64,000 nucleotides of DNA from Aureococcus anophagefferens (lineage: Eukaryota > Sar > Pelagophyceae > Pelagomonadales > Pelagomonadaceae), in NCBI RefSeq assembly GCF_000186865.1, contig NW_008705570.1, forward strand, positions 999,350-1,063,349, in the 5' to 3' direction. Shown piece by piece: positions 19,946 through 29,118 of this stretch. The position numbers and the translations under genes were made by a program. The notes under the pieces are model-generated. The model searched no databases. It was not told where the DNA came from and saw only the letters and a program-made list of their open reading frames with translations. Each line of letters begins with the position of its first letter. Position 1 is the first letter of the stretch.

Positions 19946-20431
19946 GGTTCCTGCGGAGGGGGGCGGCGCGGTCGGCGGTCGGCGAAGGTATCGCCCGGGA
20001 GCGGCGGCGGGTCGTGTCGCGCGCGTCACGGGGGTCGGAACGGGGCGGGGCGGGGCCGCTCGGCGCCCCCCGCGCCGCCGTCCGGCCGTCGCCCGGTCGT
20101 CGCCGCGCCGCCGCACAGCTCAGCGATTGCGTCAGCGCGAGGGCCCCTCGCGAGGGCCCTTCGCGTCCAGCGCTTCGTCAGGCGGTGCGGGCAACTGCTG
20201 ACGACCTCGGCGGCGGCGGCGATTCGGCAGAGGGGCGTCTGCGCGGCGGGATTGGGCGTCCATCGCGCACCTTAGAGCTCGCTCAAAGTCGTCGAGCTGA
20301 GGAGCTCGCCTTTTTGCGAGAGCACCCCCGGCGAGCAGGACCCCCGGCGAAAGTGGGAGAGCGTATGGCTGCTCCCCCCGAGGCGCAGCGCTAGTCTAGC
20401 GCAGCCTAAAACGCCGCCGGTGCTGCCAAAA
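19946..20431. promoter_or_regulatory. Divergent promoter region between eS25 and TRM11
   Basis: 486 bp between two divergent housekeeping genes. It contains a short inverted motif, GGCCCCTCGCGAGGGCC-like, near 20141-20157 and GC-rich tracts. No coding sequence is supported. Transcription start sites cannot be placed. Confidence 0.45.
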
Positions 20432-21832
20432 ATGAAGTTACCAATCATCTATCTCATCGCGCAAGCACTTGCGCTCACAACGCCAAAATACACAGTCGTC
20501 CTACGCGATACGCAGCACAAGTTTAGAGACCACGAGTTCAGCTGCGCGCTGCAAGGTCTCGGCACGGACGAGACCAAAACCGGCCGCATACGCCACGTAA
20601 ACCTACACGACGAAGCAGCAGCAAAAAAGCTCGCGGAGCGATCGATCCTCGTGCGCTTCGTGCTCGAGCGCTGGGCGTCGGCCGCGACGCTCGACGAGGC
20701 CGCGGCGCGATGCACGGCGCCGCCCTCCTCTTTGACGACAAACCCGGACTCCTGGCGCCTGCGCGTCATGCACCTCGGCGCGGGCCGGGGCCACACGGGC
20801 CTCCGCGGCGCGCGGTCGCCGAAGCTCTTCGCCGCGCTCGGTCCGACCCTCGACGCGCTCCCGGGCCCCGTGGACCTGAGCGCCGCCGCGGCCCACGACG
20901 TCGCCGTCGTCTACGACGCCGACGAACCCTCCTGCGACGTCGGCCGCGTCGTCGCCGAGGGGTCCGCGTCCGCGCGGCTCGAGGGCTTCCGGGTGGCGGA
21001 CAGACGGTACCGGGGCTCGACGACGATGGACGCGGAGCTCGCTTTCATCATGGCGCGGCTGGCGAACGTGCGAGAGGGCGACGCCGTGCTGGACCCCTTC
21101 TGCGGCACGGGCGGCTGCTTATTGGCGTGCGCGGCCTACGGCGGCGCCCGCGGTTTCGGCGCGGACTGCGACGCTCGGGTGCTGCTCCGGGGCACGTCGC
21201 ACTGGGACGAGGCCAGCGGGCGGCTGCCGCTGCGGGAGAACGACCGGCTCCGGCACGCTCTGGCGTCGCAGCTCGCCAAGGACGGCCGGCGCGAGCCGCG
21301 GCGCGGCGAGGTCTCGGACCGCGTCTGCTCCATCGCCGGCAACTTCGCCGACCGCGGCCTGCCGGCGCCGCGCCTGGTCGTCAGCGACGTCGCGGATTTG
21401 GACGAGCGTCTCGACGACGAGCGCTACTACTTCGACGACGTCGGCGGCGCGGCGGCGCCCCGCTTCTTCGACGCGATCGTGACGGACCCGCCCTACGGCA
21501 AGCGGGAGCGCGTCGGCGCGCGCGGCGCCGAGGACCTCGACTGGCTGCCCCATCTACTCGCGCTCGCGGAAACGCGCCTCCGCCCGCGGGGCCGCCTCGT
21601 CTTCTGGGTCGCGACGCCGCGCGACGCCGCCGCGGGCGTCGCGGCGGCGCTCCCGCGGCCGCCGGGCCTCGGCGTCGTCGCCGCCGCGAGCCAGGGCATG
21701 GCCGGCGGCTACGCGCGGACGCTCGTCGTCCTCGAGCGCAACGACGAGCCGCCCGGCGGCGGCGCCGCGGCCTCGAGCGCGACGACGGAGCACCTCGCCC
21801 TCGCCGACGCGTGGCGCGAGGCGAGCGCGTAA
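20432..21832 (+). CDS. TRM11: tRNA (guanine(10)-N2)-methyltransferase, Trm11/TRMT11
   Basis: 466 aa. The N-terminal half carries the THUMP-like region. The Rossmann methyltransferase domain follows: YRGSTTMDAELAF, then VLDPFCGTGG (SAM-binding motif I, ~residue 220) and DAIVTDPPYGKRE (the NPPY-type catalytic motif, ~345). Trm11 with Trm112 methylates G10 of many tRNAs. The start at 20432 (MKLPIIYLIAQALALTTPKY) is the first ATG of the frame. The stop is 21 bp before a MITE. Confidence 0.88.
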   Translation: MKLPIIYLIAQALALTTPKYTVVLRDTQHKFRDHEFSCALQGLGTDETKTGRIRHVNLHDEAAAKKLAERSILVRFVLERWASAATLDEAAARCTAPPSSLTTNPDSWRLRVMHLGAGRGHTGLRGARSPKLFAALGPTLDALPGPVDLSAAAAHDVAVVYDADEPSCDVGRVVAEGSASARLEGFRVADRRYRGSTTMDAELAFIMARLANVREGDAVLDPFCGTGGCLLACAAYGGARGFGADCDARVLLRGTSHWDEASGRLPLRENDRLRHALASQLAKDGRREPRRGEVSDRVCSIAGNFADRGLPAPRLVVSDVADLDERLDDERYYFDDVGGAAAPRFFDAIVTDPPYGKRERVGARGAEDLDWLPHLLALAETRLRPRGRLVFWVATPRDAAAGVAAALPRPPGLGVVAAASQGMAGGYARTLVVLERNDEPPGGGAAASSATTEHLALADAWREASA

Positions 21833-21855
21833 AATTTATTGAAGTATTAGAAGTA

Positions 21856-22018
21856 GGGAATCATCACTGTAATTTGGTCCGCCGATGCAATTTGGTCCGA
21901 CCGTTCACGATTGGATGGCTCGCAGTTAATCTTATACGGTCCGCTCAATCTTGGTCCGCTCAAACCGTTCATTCACAGTATAATTTCGCGACCGGACCAA
22001 ATTACAGTGATGATTCCC
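21856..22018. mobile_element. MITE with long terminal inverted repeats and TA target duplication (mariner-like)
   Basis: A perfect inverted repeat runs over 21853-21881 and 21993-22021 (GGGAATCATCACTGTAATTT...). The element proper is 21856-22018 and is flanked on both sides by TA, as expected for Tc1/mariner-type insertion. The interior has repeated TTGGTCCG motifs (21874, 21892, 21951 and reversed at the right end) and no ORF. It is AT-rich against a very GC-rich background and fills nearly the whole space between TRM11 and the next gene. Confidence 0.85.
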
Positions 22019-22024
22019 TACAAC

Positions 22025-23287
22025 ATGCGCAGCCCACTTATTGACGATGGCATGAGAGCCTTGTTATTGCTCTGCACGATCACGCACGCGAGGCACAAGA
22101 AGCACGCGAATCGCGGCTGGCTGCCGGCCCGCGCCCCCAAGGAGCCGGAGCTCCAGCAGCTCGTCGAGCGCGGCGTGCGCGGCGGCCGGCGCCACGAGTC
22201 CTGCTACGCGAAGATGCACGGCGTCGGGCGGAACCAGCGGCCGAACTGCTACCGCTTCGTGAGTCCGCCGAACAGCTCGCGCGCCCTCTGCGGCGCCCTC
22301 GTGGCCGCCGTCTACGAGCACCGGCTCTGGCAGCGGCTCGAGGCCGCGCTGCGGCGCGCGGCCGCGCCGTCGGTCCACGTCCTATCGTCGTGCGCGGCGC
22401 GCGGCCTGCTGGGCAACTGGCTCTGCAGCGTGCGCGCGGCGAGCCCGCGGCGCCTCGACCACGTCGTCGTCTGGACCGCCGACGCCTGCGCCGCCGCCGC
22501 GCTCGCCCGGAGCTGGCCGCGGGTCGTCACGATCGACGCGGCCGGGTGGTTCGCCGCGGGCGCGGGCGCGCGGCGCGCGGCCCCCGGCGCCGTCGAGGAC
22601 GCCGCGGGCCCGTCGACGCGGGACGTGTACGCGCGCTTCTCGGCGCTCAAGGCCTGGATGCCCTACGCGGTCGCGCAGCTCGGCCGCGAAGCTTTGACGC
22701 ACGACGCGGACGTCGCCTGGCGCGGCGACGTCCTAGGCTGGGTCGACCGGAGCTTCAACGTGTCGCCGGCCATGCTCCTCACGCACAACGCGCCGTCCCA
22801 CGCCTGCCCGAACCAGGTCAACGGCGGCTTCATCTACGCGTCGGCCGACGGGAACGCGCGGCGGGCGCTCCGCGACTGGTTCGGCGCGTGCGCGAACATG
22901 GTGTCCCCGAACGTCCACAAGCCCACGCAGGGGCGGCCCTCGGGGTCGAACAAGACGGAGAACCAGCCCTTCCTCGTCGCGGCGCTCAAGGACGCCATGT
23001 ACGAGCACAAGGGCTTCCGCTGCGCGTACGCGCGCGACGGCGACGGCGACGGCGTCTTCGACGCGCCGCGGCCGCTGACCATCGTGCCCGACGCCCTCTT
23101 CGCCAACGACCGGCTCAACGGCAGCGGCGCGCTCTTCTACCACGCGAACCACCACGAGGGCTGGCGCGCCAAGTGCCGCGCGCTCCGGGCCGCCGGCGCG
23201 CTCTTCCTCGCGAACGCGTCCCGCGGCGACGTCTGCGACGCGGCGCCCCGGGGACTCCGGGCGACGTGCGTGGAGGTAGCTTCCTAA
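22025..23287 (+). CDS. GT77-like nucleotide-diphospho-sugar transferase
   Basis: About 420 aa. A short hydrophobic N-terminal segment (MRALLLLCTITHAR at 22052) suggests a Golgi signal anchor. The catalytic domain resembles the Nucleotid_trans/GT77 fold: LDHVVVWTADACAAAAL, ALTHDADVAWRGDVLGW (the DxD metal site, ~residue 235), NGGFIYASADGNARR, and late HANHHEGWRAKC. GT77 enzymes make arabinosyl, xylosyl or galactosyl linkages on cell-wall glycans and proteins. The substrate here is unknown. The start is 22025 or 22052. The former is four bases from the end of the MITE. Confidence 0.68.
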   Translation: MRSPLIDDGMRALLLLCTITHARHKKHANRGWLPARAPKEPELQQLVERGVRGGRRHESCYAKMHGVGRNQRPNCYRFVSPPNSSRALCGALVAAVYEHRLWQRLEAALRRAAAPSVHVLSSCAARGLLGNWLCSVRAASPRRLDHVVVWTADACAAAALARSWPRVVTIDAAGWFAAGAGARRAAPGAVEDAAGPSTRDVYARFSALKAWMPYAVAQLGREALTHDADVAWRGDVLGWVDRSFNVSPAMLLTHNAPSHACPNQVNGGFIYASADGNARRALRDWFGACANMVSPNVHKPTQGRPSGSNKTENQPFLVAALKDAMYEHKGFRCAYARDGDGDGVFDAPRPLTIVPDALFANDRLNGSGALFYHANHHEGWRAKCRALRAAGALFLANASRGDVCDAAPRGLRATCVEVAS

Positions 23288-23508
23288 GCCACGCGCGTCA
23301 CGGCGAGGCCTACGGCGGAGCTCGTCGGTGCGAGGCGCTGGACTGGCGCTGGAGTCGCTGGAAGTGGCGCTGGATCGGCGAGCGGCTCGATCCACTTGGC
23401 ACGCTGCTAGCGCCACCGCGCGCCGTCGCCGCACACGCGCATCGCGTCCGCGAGCCGACAGTGCTCGCGTCGCAAAAGCGTGCACGCTCGCGCGCGAACA
23501 CCGCACGC

Positions 23509-23613
23509 GTCGCTGCGCGCGCCGCGCGCCGACACCGGCAGCGCACGCCGCGCATCGCTGCGCGCGCCGTCGACACCGGCAGCGCACGCCGCGCACCGCG
23601 CCGCAACGCAACC
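23509..23613. repeat. Short direct repeats upstream of 23614 gene
   Basis: GACACCGGCAGCGCACGCCG... occurs at 23531-23554 and again at 23572-23595, a 41-bp period, with further CGCTGCGCGCGCC copies around them. The 326 bp from 23288 to 23613 contain no other feature and serve as leader/promoter of the next gene. Confidence 0.7.
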
Positions 23614-24615
23614 ATGGGCCAGAAGCAGCGCAAGGGCGCGGAGAAGCGCGAGAAGCAGGCGAAGCAGAAGGCCCAGGCGCAGGCCGTGGAGGTCGCGAAG
23701 CAGAAGCACCACCTGTCGCGGAAGAAGTGGGCGACGCAGACGATCAAGGAGATGGTCTTCGTGCTCTGCATCGCCGCCGTCGCCGTGCGCACGCTGCGCA
23801 AGTTCTACGCCCGCTACGCGCCCCTCGTGCGGCCCGCGGAGGCCGCGGATTTGCCTCTCCTCGACGCGCGCGCCGACGTCTTCGGCCCCGCCGTCGCGCA
23901 CTCGCTGGCGTCCTGCGCCGACGCCGCGACGCGAAAACAGGCCCGCGTCGTCGCGCTCTTCAGCGACGAGGCCGCGTTCCGCGCCCACGCGGCGACGGCG
24001 TGCTTCGCGCCCGTGTTGAGGGCGGCGCGGCTGCCGGCGGCGAACGCGTTCCGCCTGCACGTGCTCCGAAGCGACTTTGCGGCGACGTCCTGGCACTTCG
24101 ACGAGGCGGCGACGACGAGGATGGACACGCGCTACGCGGCCCTGGCGACGAGCGCCTACTACGTCGACGCCGGCGGCGGCGACGTCGAGGTCGCGCGCTT
24201 CGACGAGGCGTGGTCGAGGCAGCACGCGTCGGACAAGCCCGCGGCGCTCGAGGCGCTCGCGGCGCTGAGCGCCGAGGCCGAGGGCCCCGGCGCCTGGGAG
24301 GTCGACGGCGCCGCGCGGCGCCGCGCGGCCGTCATGCGGCGCGACGGCGTCGCGACGGCCGCGGAGCTCGGCCGCGCGACGCCGGCCGCGAACGGGATCC
24401 TGACCTTCCCGACGGCCTTCCACCGGACCCCGCCCCCGGCCAGTGGACCCGCCGACGAGGACGGCTTCGGCGAGCCGCAAACGCGGCTCGTCGTCGTCCT
24501 CGAGCAGTACGCGCTCCCGGCCCACGCGCTCAAGTGGGCGCCGCCCTTCGAGCTCGCGACGACCGTCCGCGGCGTCCGGGCCCTCGCGAAGCCGCCCGTC
24601 GCGACGAGCTACTAA
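23614..24615 (+). CDS. Single-pass membrane protein with 2OG-oxygenase-like fold (tentative)
   Basis: 333 aa. A very basic Gln/Lys-rich N-terminus (MGQKQRKGAEKREKQAKQKA) precedes one hydrophobic segment (~48-62, MVFVLCIAAVAVRTL). The rest looks like a double-stranded beta-helix: SWHFDEA (possible HxD metal ligands), ATSAYYVDAGGGDVEV, then ILTFPTAFHRTPPP (possible distal His) and RLVVVLE (possible 2-oxoglutarate-binding Arg). That spacing suggests a divergent 2OG-Fe(II) dioxygenase of the prolyl-hydroxylase type, but the assignment is by eye. The stop is 4 bp from the stop of COQ5. Confidence 0.5.
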   Translation: MGQKQRKGAEKREKQAKQKAQAQAVEVAKQKHHLSRKKWATQTIKEMVFVLCIAAVAVRTLRKFYARYAPLVRPAEAADLPLLDARADVFGPAVAHSLASCADAATRKQARVVALFSDEAAFRAHAATACFAPVLRAARLPAANAFRLHVLRSDFAATSWHFDEAATTRMDTRYAALATSAYYVDAGGGDVEVARFDEAWSRQHASDKPAALEALAALSAEAEGPGAWEVDGAARRRAAVMRRDGVATAAELGRATPAANGILTFPTAFHRTPPPASGPADEDGFGEPQTRLVVVLEQYALPAHALKWAPPFELATTVRGVRALAKPPVATSY

Positions 24616-24619
24616 GCCA

Positions 24620-25498
24620 TTACAGCTTGTAGCCGCTGTGGACCGCGACGACGCCGAACGTCATGTCGCGGACCGCCGCGGACGTGAAGCCCGCCGCGGC
24701 GACGCGGCTCAGCAGCTCGAGCTGGGCCGGGTGCTTGCGGATGGACTCGACGAGGTACTCGTAGGACGCGCGGTCGTCGGCGACGCGGTGGCCGAGCTCG
24801 GGGATGACGACGCGGCTGTAGAGATCGTAGACGGCCCGGAGCGACGAGTGCTGGACCCGGGAAAACTCGAGGCACTCGAAGCGGCCCCCGGGCTTGAGCA
24901 CGCGGCGCATCTCCACGAGGGCCGCGTCGATGTCCGTGACGTTGCGCAGGCCGAAGCTGATGGTCACGAAGTCGAAGCTGTCGTCGGCGTACGGCAAGGA
25001 CTGCGCGTTGCCCTCCTCGAAGACCATGCACGCCTCGGCGATGCCCCGCTCCGCCGCGCGCTGGCGGCCCACGGCGAGCATCTCCGAGTTAGGATCCGAC
25101 ACGACGAGCGGCGGCGGCGCGCCGCCGGCGAGCGGCGGCAGCCACGCGGAAAGTTCCTCGGCGACGCGGAACGCGACGTCGCCCGTGCCGCCGGCGACGT
25201 CGAGGCACCGCGGCGCCTCGCCGGAGGCCCGCGCGACGGCGCCGAGGCCGAGCCGCCCCACGAAGTCGTCCTTCCAGAAGCGGTGCAGCCCGCCGGACAT
25301 GAAGTCGTTCATGACGTCGTAGTTCGACGCGACGGAACTAAAAACGCCGCGCACGAGGCCCTCCTTGGCCTCTTTTGGCACGGTCTTCTCGCCGAAGTGG
25401 GTCGTGTCGCCGGAGAGGCGGCGGGTCGCTGCGGTGGCGCGCATGGCGCGTGCGATCGCAGGCCTCGTCATCATCGTCGTCGCTGGCTGAGGCCTCAT
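24620..25498 (-). CDS. COQ5: COQ5/UbiE C-methyltransferase (ubiquinone biosynthesis)
   Basis: 292 aa. A basic, Ala/Arg/Thr-rich N-terminus (MRPQPATTMMTRPAIARAMR) is a likely mitochondrial presequence. The core has THFGEKTV, VFSSVASNYDVMNDFMSGG and HRFWKDDFV, all hallmarks of UbiE/COQ5. CLDVAGGTGDVAF is SAM motif I, and FDFVTISFGLRNVTD and LKPGGRFECLEFS are the later motifs. It methylates the quinone ring of the ubiquinone precursor on the matrix face. A plastid MenG-type role is less likely given the leader. Confidence 0.92.
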   Translation of the reverse strand: MRPQPATTMMTRPAIARAMRATAATRRLSGDTTHFGEKTVPKEAKEGLVRGVFSSVASNYDVMNDFMSGGLHRFWKDDFVGRLGLGAVARASGEAPRCLDVAGGTGDVAFRVAEELSAWLPPLAGGAPPPLVVSDPNSEMLAVGRQRAAERGIAEACMVFEEGNAQSLPYADDSFDFVTISFGLRNVTDIDAALVEMRRVLKPGGRFECLEFSRVQHSSLRAVYDLYSRVVIPELGHRVADDRASYEYLVESIRKHPAQLELLSRVAAAGFTSAAVRDMTFGVVAVHSGYKL

Positions 25499-26080
25499 GA
25501 GGCCAAAGCTTGTGGTAGGGCCGGCTCGAATAGCTTAGCTAGGGTAACCGGACAAAAGATCGCAGGTTTGGTTGAACCCGCGGCGCACAAATATTTGTGC
25601 GCCGGCGTCTGTGCGTGAGCGCTCGGCCGCCGCCCCGAGCGCCCTACGCGGCCCGAGCCACCGCTTCCACGGCCTCGCGCGCCTCCATGGTGTCCTACGA
25701 CCTCGGGCGAGCGATCACTGCGTCCTCTGGGGGCCGCGAGCGGCGCGACGGTTGCGATTTCGACGCTGAACGCGGCGCGAGCGCGTGGGTCGGCGTGCGG
25801 GCGCCTGAGGTGCTCGGGAGTCGCGGAGACCTTCCCGAGCCCGAGCCCCACCCGGGACCCGCGCCTGGGCCAGCGCAGCCTCGCAGCCGACGACGACAAT
25901 CGGTCGAAGGACCGCACATCGAATCCGAGAATCGAGCTCGAGGAACAAGCGGTCGCGCCGGCGCTCCTGGGCGTCCTCAGGACCACTACGGTGGTCCGAG
26001 GCCATCTCCATGATGGACACCGCGATCCCCGACGCCTAACTCCCCCCACGCGCGCGCGACGACGACGACGACGACGACGA

Positions 26081-26124
<44 letters not shown>

Positions 26125-27926
26125 ATGATGATGACGACGACGCGCGCGCCGTGGTCAGAGTGGCCGTGAGAGATGCCCTATCGATCTCAGCCGCTGAGAG
26201 CGCTCGAAACGAGTCCTTTCGAGCTCCTAGGCGTCCATTCAGGGGCGCCCTCAGACTAGTACTCGCCTTGCACACGCCTAGTACGACGGGTGCACGTCGT
26301 GCTACCGCGCCAGGGGCGTCGTAGGGCCTGCGTTAGCTTCCTTAGTGTCTGCCTCGGGCATCCAGAACCGCACGGTCTGGCACGTGGCCACGGGGCACGC
26401 GCTGCGGGGCGCGTTGGAGGCTCGGGGCTGGGCGTCGAGAGCACGTCGACGTGCTGTCCAGGCGCTGAAACGGCCGCCTACGGTGCTGTCGACGTAGCCC
26501 AAAGGCCCGAGCGCGCACCCAGACATGCCTGCGCGGCTCGAGGTCGCTCTGCAGCGACGAGCAACGCCACCGCGGTGCAGGCGGTCACGGCCAGCCCTGC
26601 GCCGTGCGCTCGCGCCAAATGCTCTGCGCCTCCGAGTCCGTCGTGGGGCGCGGCGGCGACGCCCAACGAGTGTCTATCTGTCGTCCCGAGGTGCGATGAC
26701 TCTACCGCTGCGGCGGCGCGGCGGCTAGAGGCGCTCCATGCGTCATTTTGAGCCAGGGAATGCGATAAACAGTGATCAAACGCTGATATTCCAGCAGCCC
26801 CAAGGAGCTCACGACGAAGCTGAGGACGAGCAGCCGCTGCGTGTGCACCAGCCGCCGGCGCGTTTATCTACCTGTCACGCTTGGCAGCGACGTGAGCAGA
26901 GGCGCGGGCAGCAGCGGTCATCGGCGGCGCCGATTTTGTTGATAAATGCAACATATGATATTGAAGTGTTACTTGAAGTTTAGGTGCGCCGATTGATGGG
27001 CAGCCCGCGAATCTGCCGAGGCGCCCTCTTTCCGAGCCCTCGACGCTCGGGCACGCCGTGCTGAGTCGCGCAGACCGATGGAGCGCGCACACGCAGCGAC
27101 CGGCCGCGCAAAGAGCCTCGACCAGGTGCTGTGGAGCGTCGACCTGCTGGGGTTCGAGGTCGACTTTTTCGACGCCTGCGAGGCGCACCGCGGCCGACAA
27201 GGGCGAGAGCGATGCCCGGGGCGACGGCGGCCGCTACACGCACGCAGACGGAGTCGCTGGAGACGAGTCTCGGCGGCCTGGACGCCGATTTCGTGCTGCA
27301 GGCGCTCGTCCGCGCACTCCGAGTGGTACCGTTTGGTCGTGTTTCGGAGGTTCGGGAGCCGCTACAGGCCGGCAGAACATGCCCGACGGCCCCCAGTCCC
27401 TCGGAGGACGTCTACGGACCGCTGCAGACCGGCAGCCGCAGCGAGAGGGACCCATGCGGCCAGAAATCCTCCGGAAACGCCCGCAGACCATCGTCTACGT
27501 GCCCGACGAACCGCGTGCAGCGCCTCACGGAGCTCAACAGCCACGACGAGGGCGATGGCGACCAATTGGGGACGCCCACGGCTCCCCTCGAGCCCCCTGG
27601 CGCCGAAATCCGCGAAGACTGGAGCGAATGGGACGCCAGTCGCTGCGACAGTGGCCCATCACGCGCGTATTTTGGTGTGTGCGGGCTGTAAAACGTCGTC
27701 CCGCGACGAGATTGGCGCCGATTCGGACGTTTGAACTAACGAGGCGTCCCTCATAGAGACCCTTCCGACGGTGGTGTGCTTTTCCGGAGCAAAAACGACG
27801 TCGATGGCGTCGCGCCGCGGACCCCCGGTGTCTCGAACTGGCCCTACTTGTGGCAACGAGCACACTTGGGGCCGCCGATGGTGCTCGGTCCCGGCGTCTG
27901 AGACTGCCAAACCAACACCAAACAAG
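25499..27926. other. Gene-free island
   Basis: About 2.4 kb with only short, mutually overlapping open frames (26290-26751, 27058-27756, 27078-27734) whose translations show no domain and no dominant frame. Base composition is more even than in the coding blocks. It holds a compound trinucleotide repeat (26058-26141). The final ~150 bp are probably the sirtuin promoter and leader. No tRNA or terminal inverted repeat was recognised. Confidence 0.5.
26058..26141. repeat. Compound trinucleotide microsatellite (GAC)n(GCC)n(GAT)n
   Basis: A run of GAC units is followed by about 14 GCC units, then GAT and GAC units. It is uninterrupted and lies in the gene-free island. Confidence 0.95.
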
Positions 27927-29102
27927 ATGGCCGAGGTCCCCGAGCCTCCGACCGGCGCCTGGACCTGCGAATTCTGCACCTTCCTCAACACGAAGGCGTC
28001 GCGCGTCAGCTGCGAGATGTGCCGCAAGCACCGGAAGCGCCCGCGCGACGCCGCCGCGGCCGCGCCGCCGCCGCCCGCGGCGGCCGACGCGCCCGTGAAC
28101 ACGGTGGGCGGCTACGCGGCGCGCCTCAGCGAGTACGCGAACAAGGGCGTCACGGGCCTGCCCGAGGCCGAGGACAGCAAGCGCGTGCTGACGTCGAAGC
28201 TCTCGAAGCTGGCCGACCTGGTGAAAAACGCGAAGAAGATCGCCGTCCTGACGGGCGCGGGCATCTCGACGTCGGCGGGCATCCCCGACTTCCGGGGCCC
28301 CAAGGGCATCTGGACGCTGGAGGACGAGGAGAAGAAGCGGACGAAGCGGCGGAAGCCGCCGCGGAAGCTTCGCGAGACGGTGGACGAGGGCACGGCCGGC
28401 GCGAGCTTCGAGTCCGCGGTGCCGACGCCGACGCACATGGCCCTCGTGGCCCTGTCCCGCCTCGACACGTTTGCGTACCTGGCGACGCAGAACGTCGACG
28501 GGCTGCACGTGCGCAGCGGCTTCCCGCGCGAGAAGCTCGGCGTGCTCCACGGCTGCGTCTTCACGGAGAAGTGCGAGACCTGCGGCCGCGAGTACTTCCG
28601 GGACTACGACCTGGGCGGCATCTCCTTCCAGCCCACGGGGCGACAGTGCGCCTGCGGGGGGCGGCTGCTCGACACGGTGCTGGACTGGGACGACGGCCTG
28701 CCCGATTCGGAGTGGCTCCCGGCGACGCGGCACTTCGAGGACGCGGACCTCGCGATCACGCTGGGCACGTCGCTGCGCATCGTGCCCGCGGGCGAGCTGC
28801 CGCTGACGTCGAAGAATTTCGTCATCGTGAACCTGCAGCCGACGCCCTACGACGACAAGGCGGGGTTGGTCATCCGCGCGCGCGTCGACGGCGTCATGGC
28901 GGCGCTGCTCGAGGCGCTGGGGTTGGACCTGCCGCCACCGCCGGCGCGGGAGGCGCCGCCGGCGGAGGCGGCGGAAGCGGAACCGACGGCGGCGGTGGAG
29001 CCGCCCGCGGAACCGGCGGCGGCTGAGCTCGCAACGGCGGAGCCCGTGGGACCGGCGGCGGCTGAGCTCGCAACGGCGGAGCCCGTGGGACCGGCGGCTT
29101 AG
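27927..29102 (+). CDS. Sirtuin (SIRT6/7-like) with N-terminal RanBP2-type zinc finger
   Basis: 391 aa. Residues ~10-33 form a RanBP2-type finger (WTCEFCTFLN followed by SCEMC). The sirtuin core starts near residue 100: VLTGAGISTSAGIPDFRG binds NAD, QNVDGLHVRSG follows, the catalytic His is in VLHGCVF, and the structural zinc is held by CETC and CAC pairs. The GIWTLE segment and short spacing resemble class IV (SIRT6/7) enzymes. The expected activity is NAD-dependent deacylation of histones or other proteins, probably in the nucleus. The C-terminus has a duplicated AELATAEPVGPAA. The start at 27927 places the finger at the N-terminus. Confidence 0.88.
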   Translation: MAEVPEPPTGAWTCEFCTFLNTKASRVSCEMCRKHRKRPRDAAAAAPPPPAAADAPVNTVGGYAARLSEYANKGVTGLPEAEDSKRVLTSKLSKLADLVKNAKKIAVLTGAGISTSAGIPDFRGPKGIWTLEDEEKKRTKRRKPPRKLRETVDEGTAGASFESAVPTPTHMALVALSRLDTFAYLATQNVDGLHVRSGFPREKLGVLHGCVFTEKCETCGREYFRDYDLGGISFQPTGRQCACGGRLLDTVLDWDDGLPDSEWLPATRHFEDADLAITLGTSLRIVPAGELPLTSKNFVIVNLQPTPYDDKAGLVIRARVDGVMAALLEALGLDLPPPPAREAPPAEAAEAEPTAAVEPPAEPAAAELATAEPVGPAAAELATAEPVGPAA

Positions 29103-29118
29103 GAGATAAGGTGCAATC

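Noticed and set aside
26290..27756. Coding genes in the gene-free island
   Set aside because: Several frames are open over the same bases, none has domain content, a consistent codon bias or plausible splice partners.
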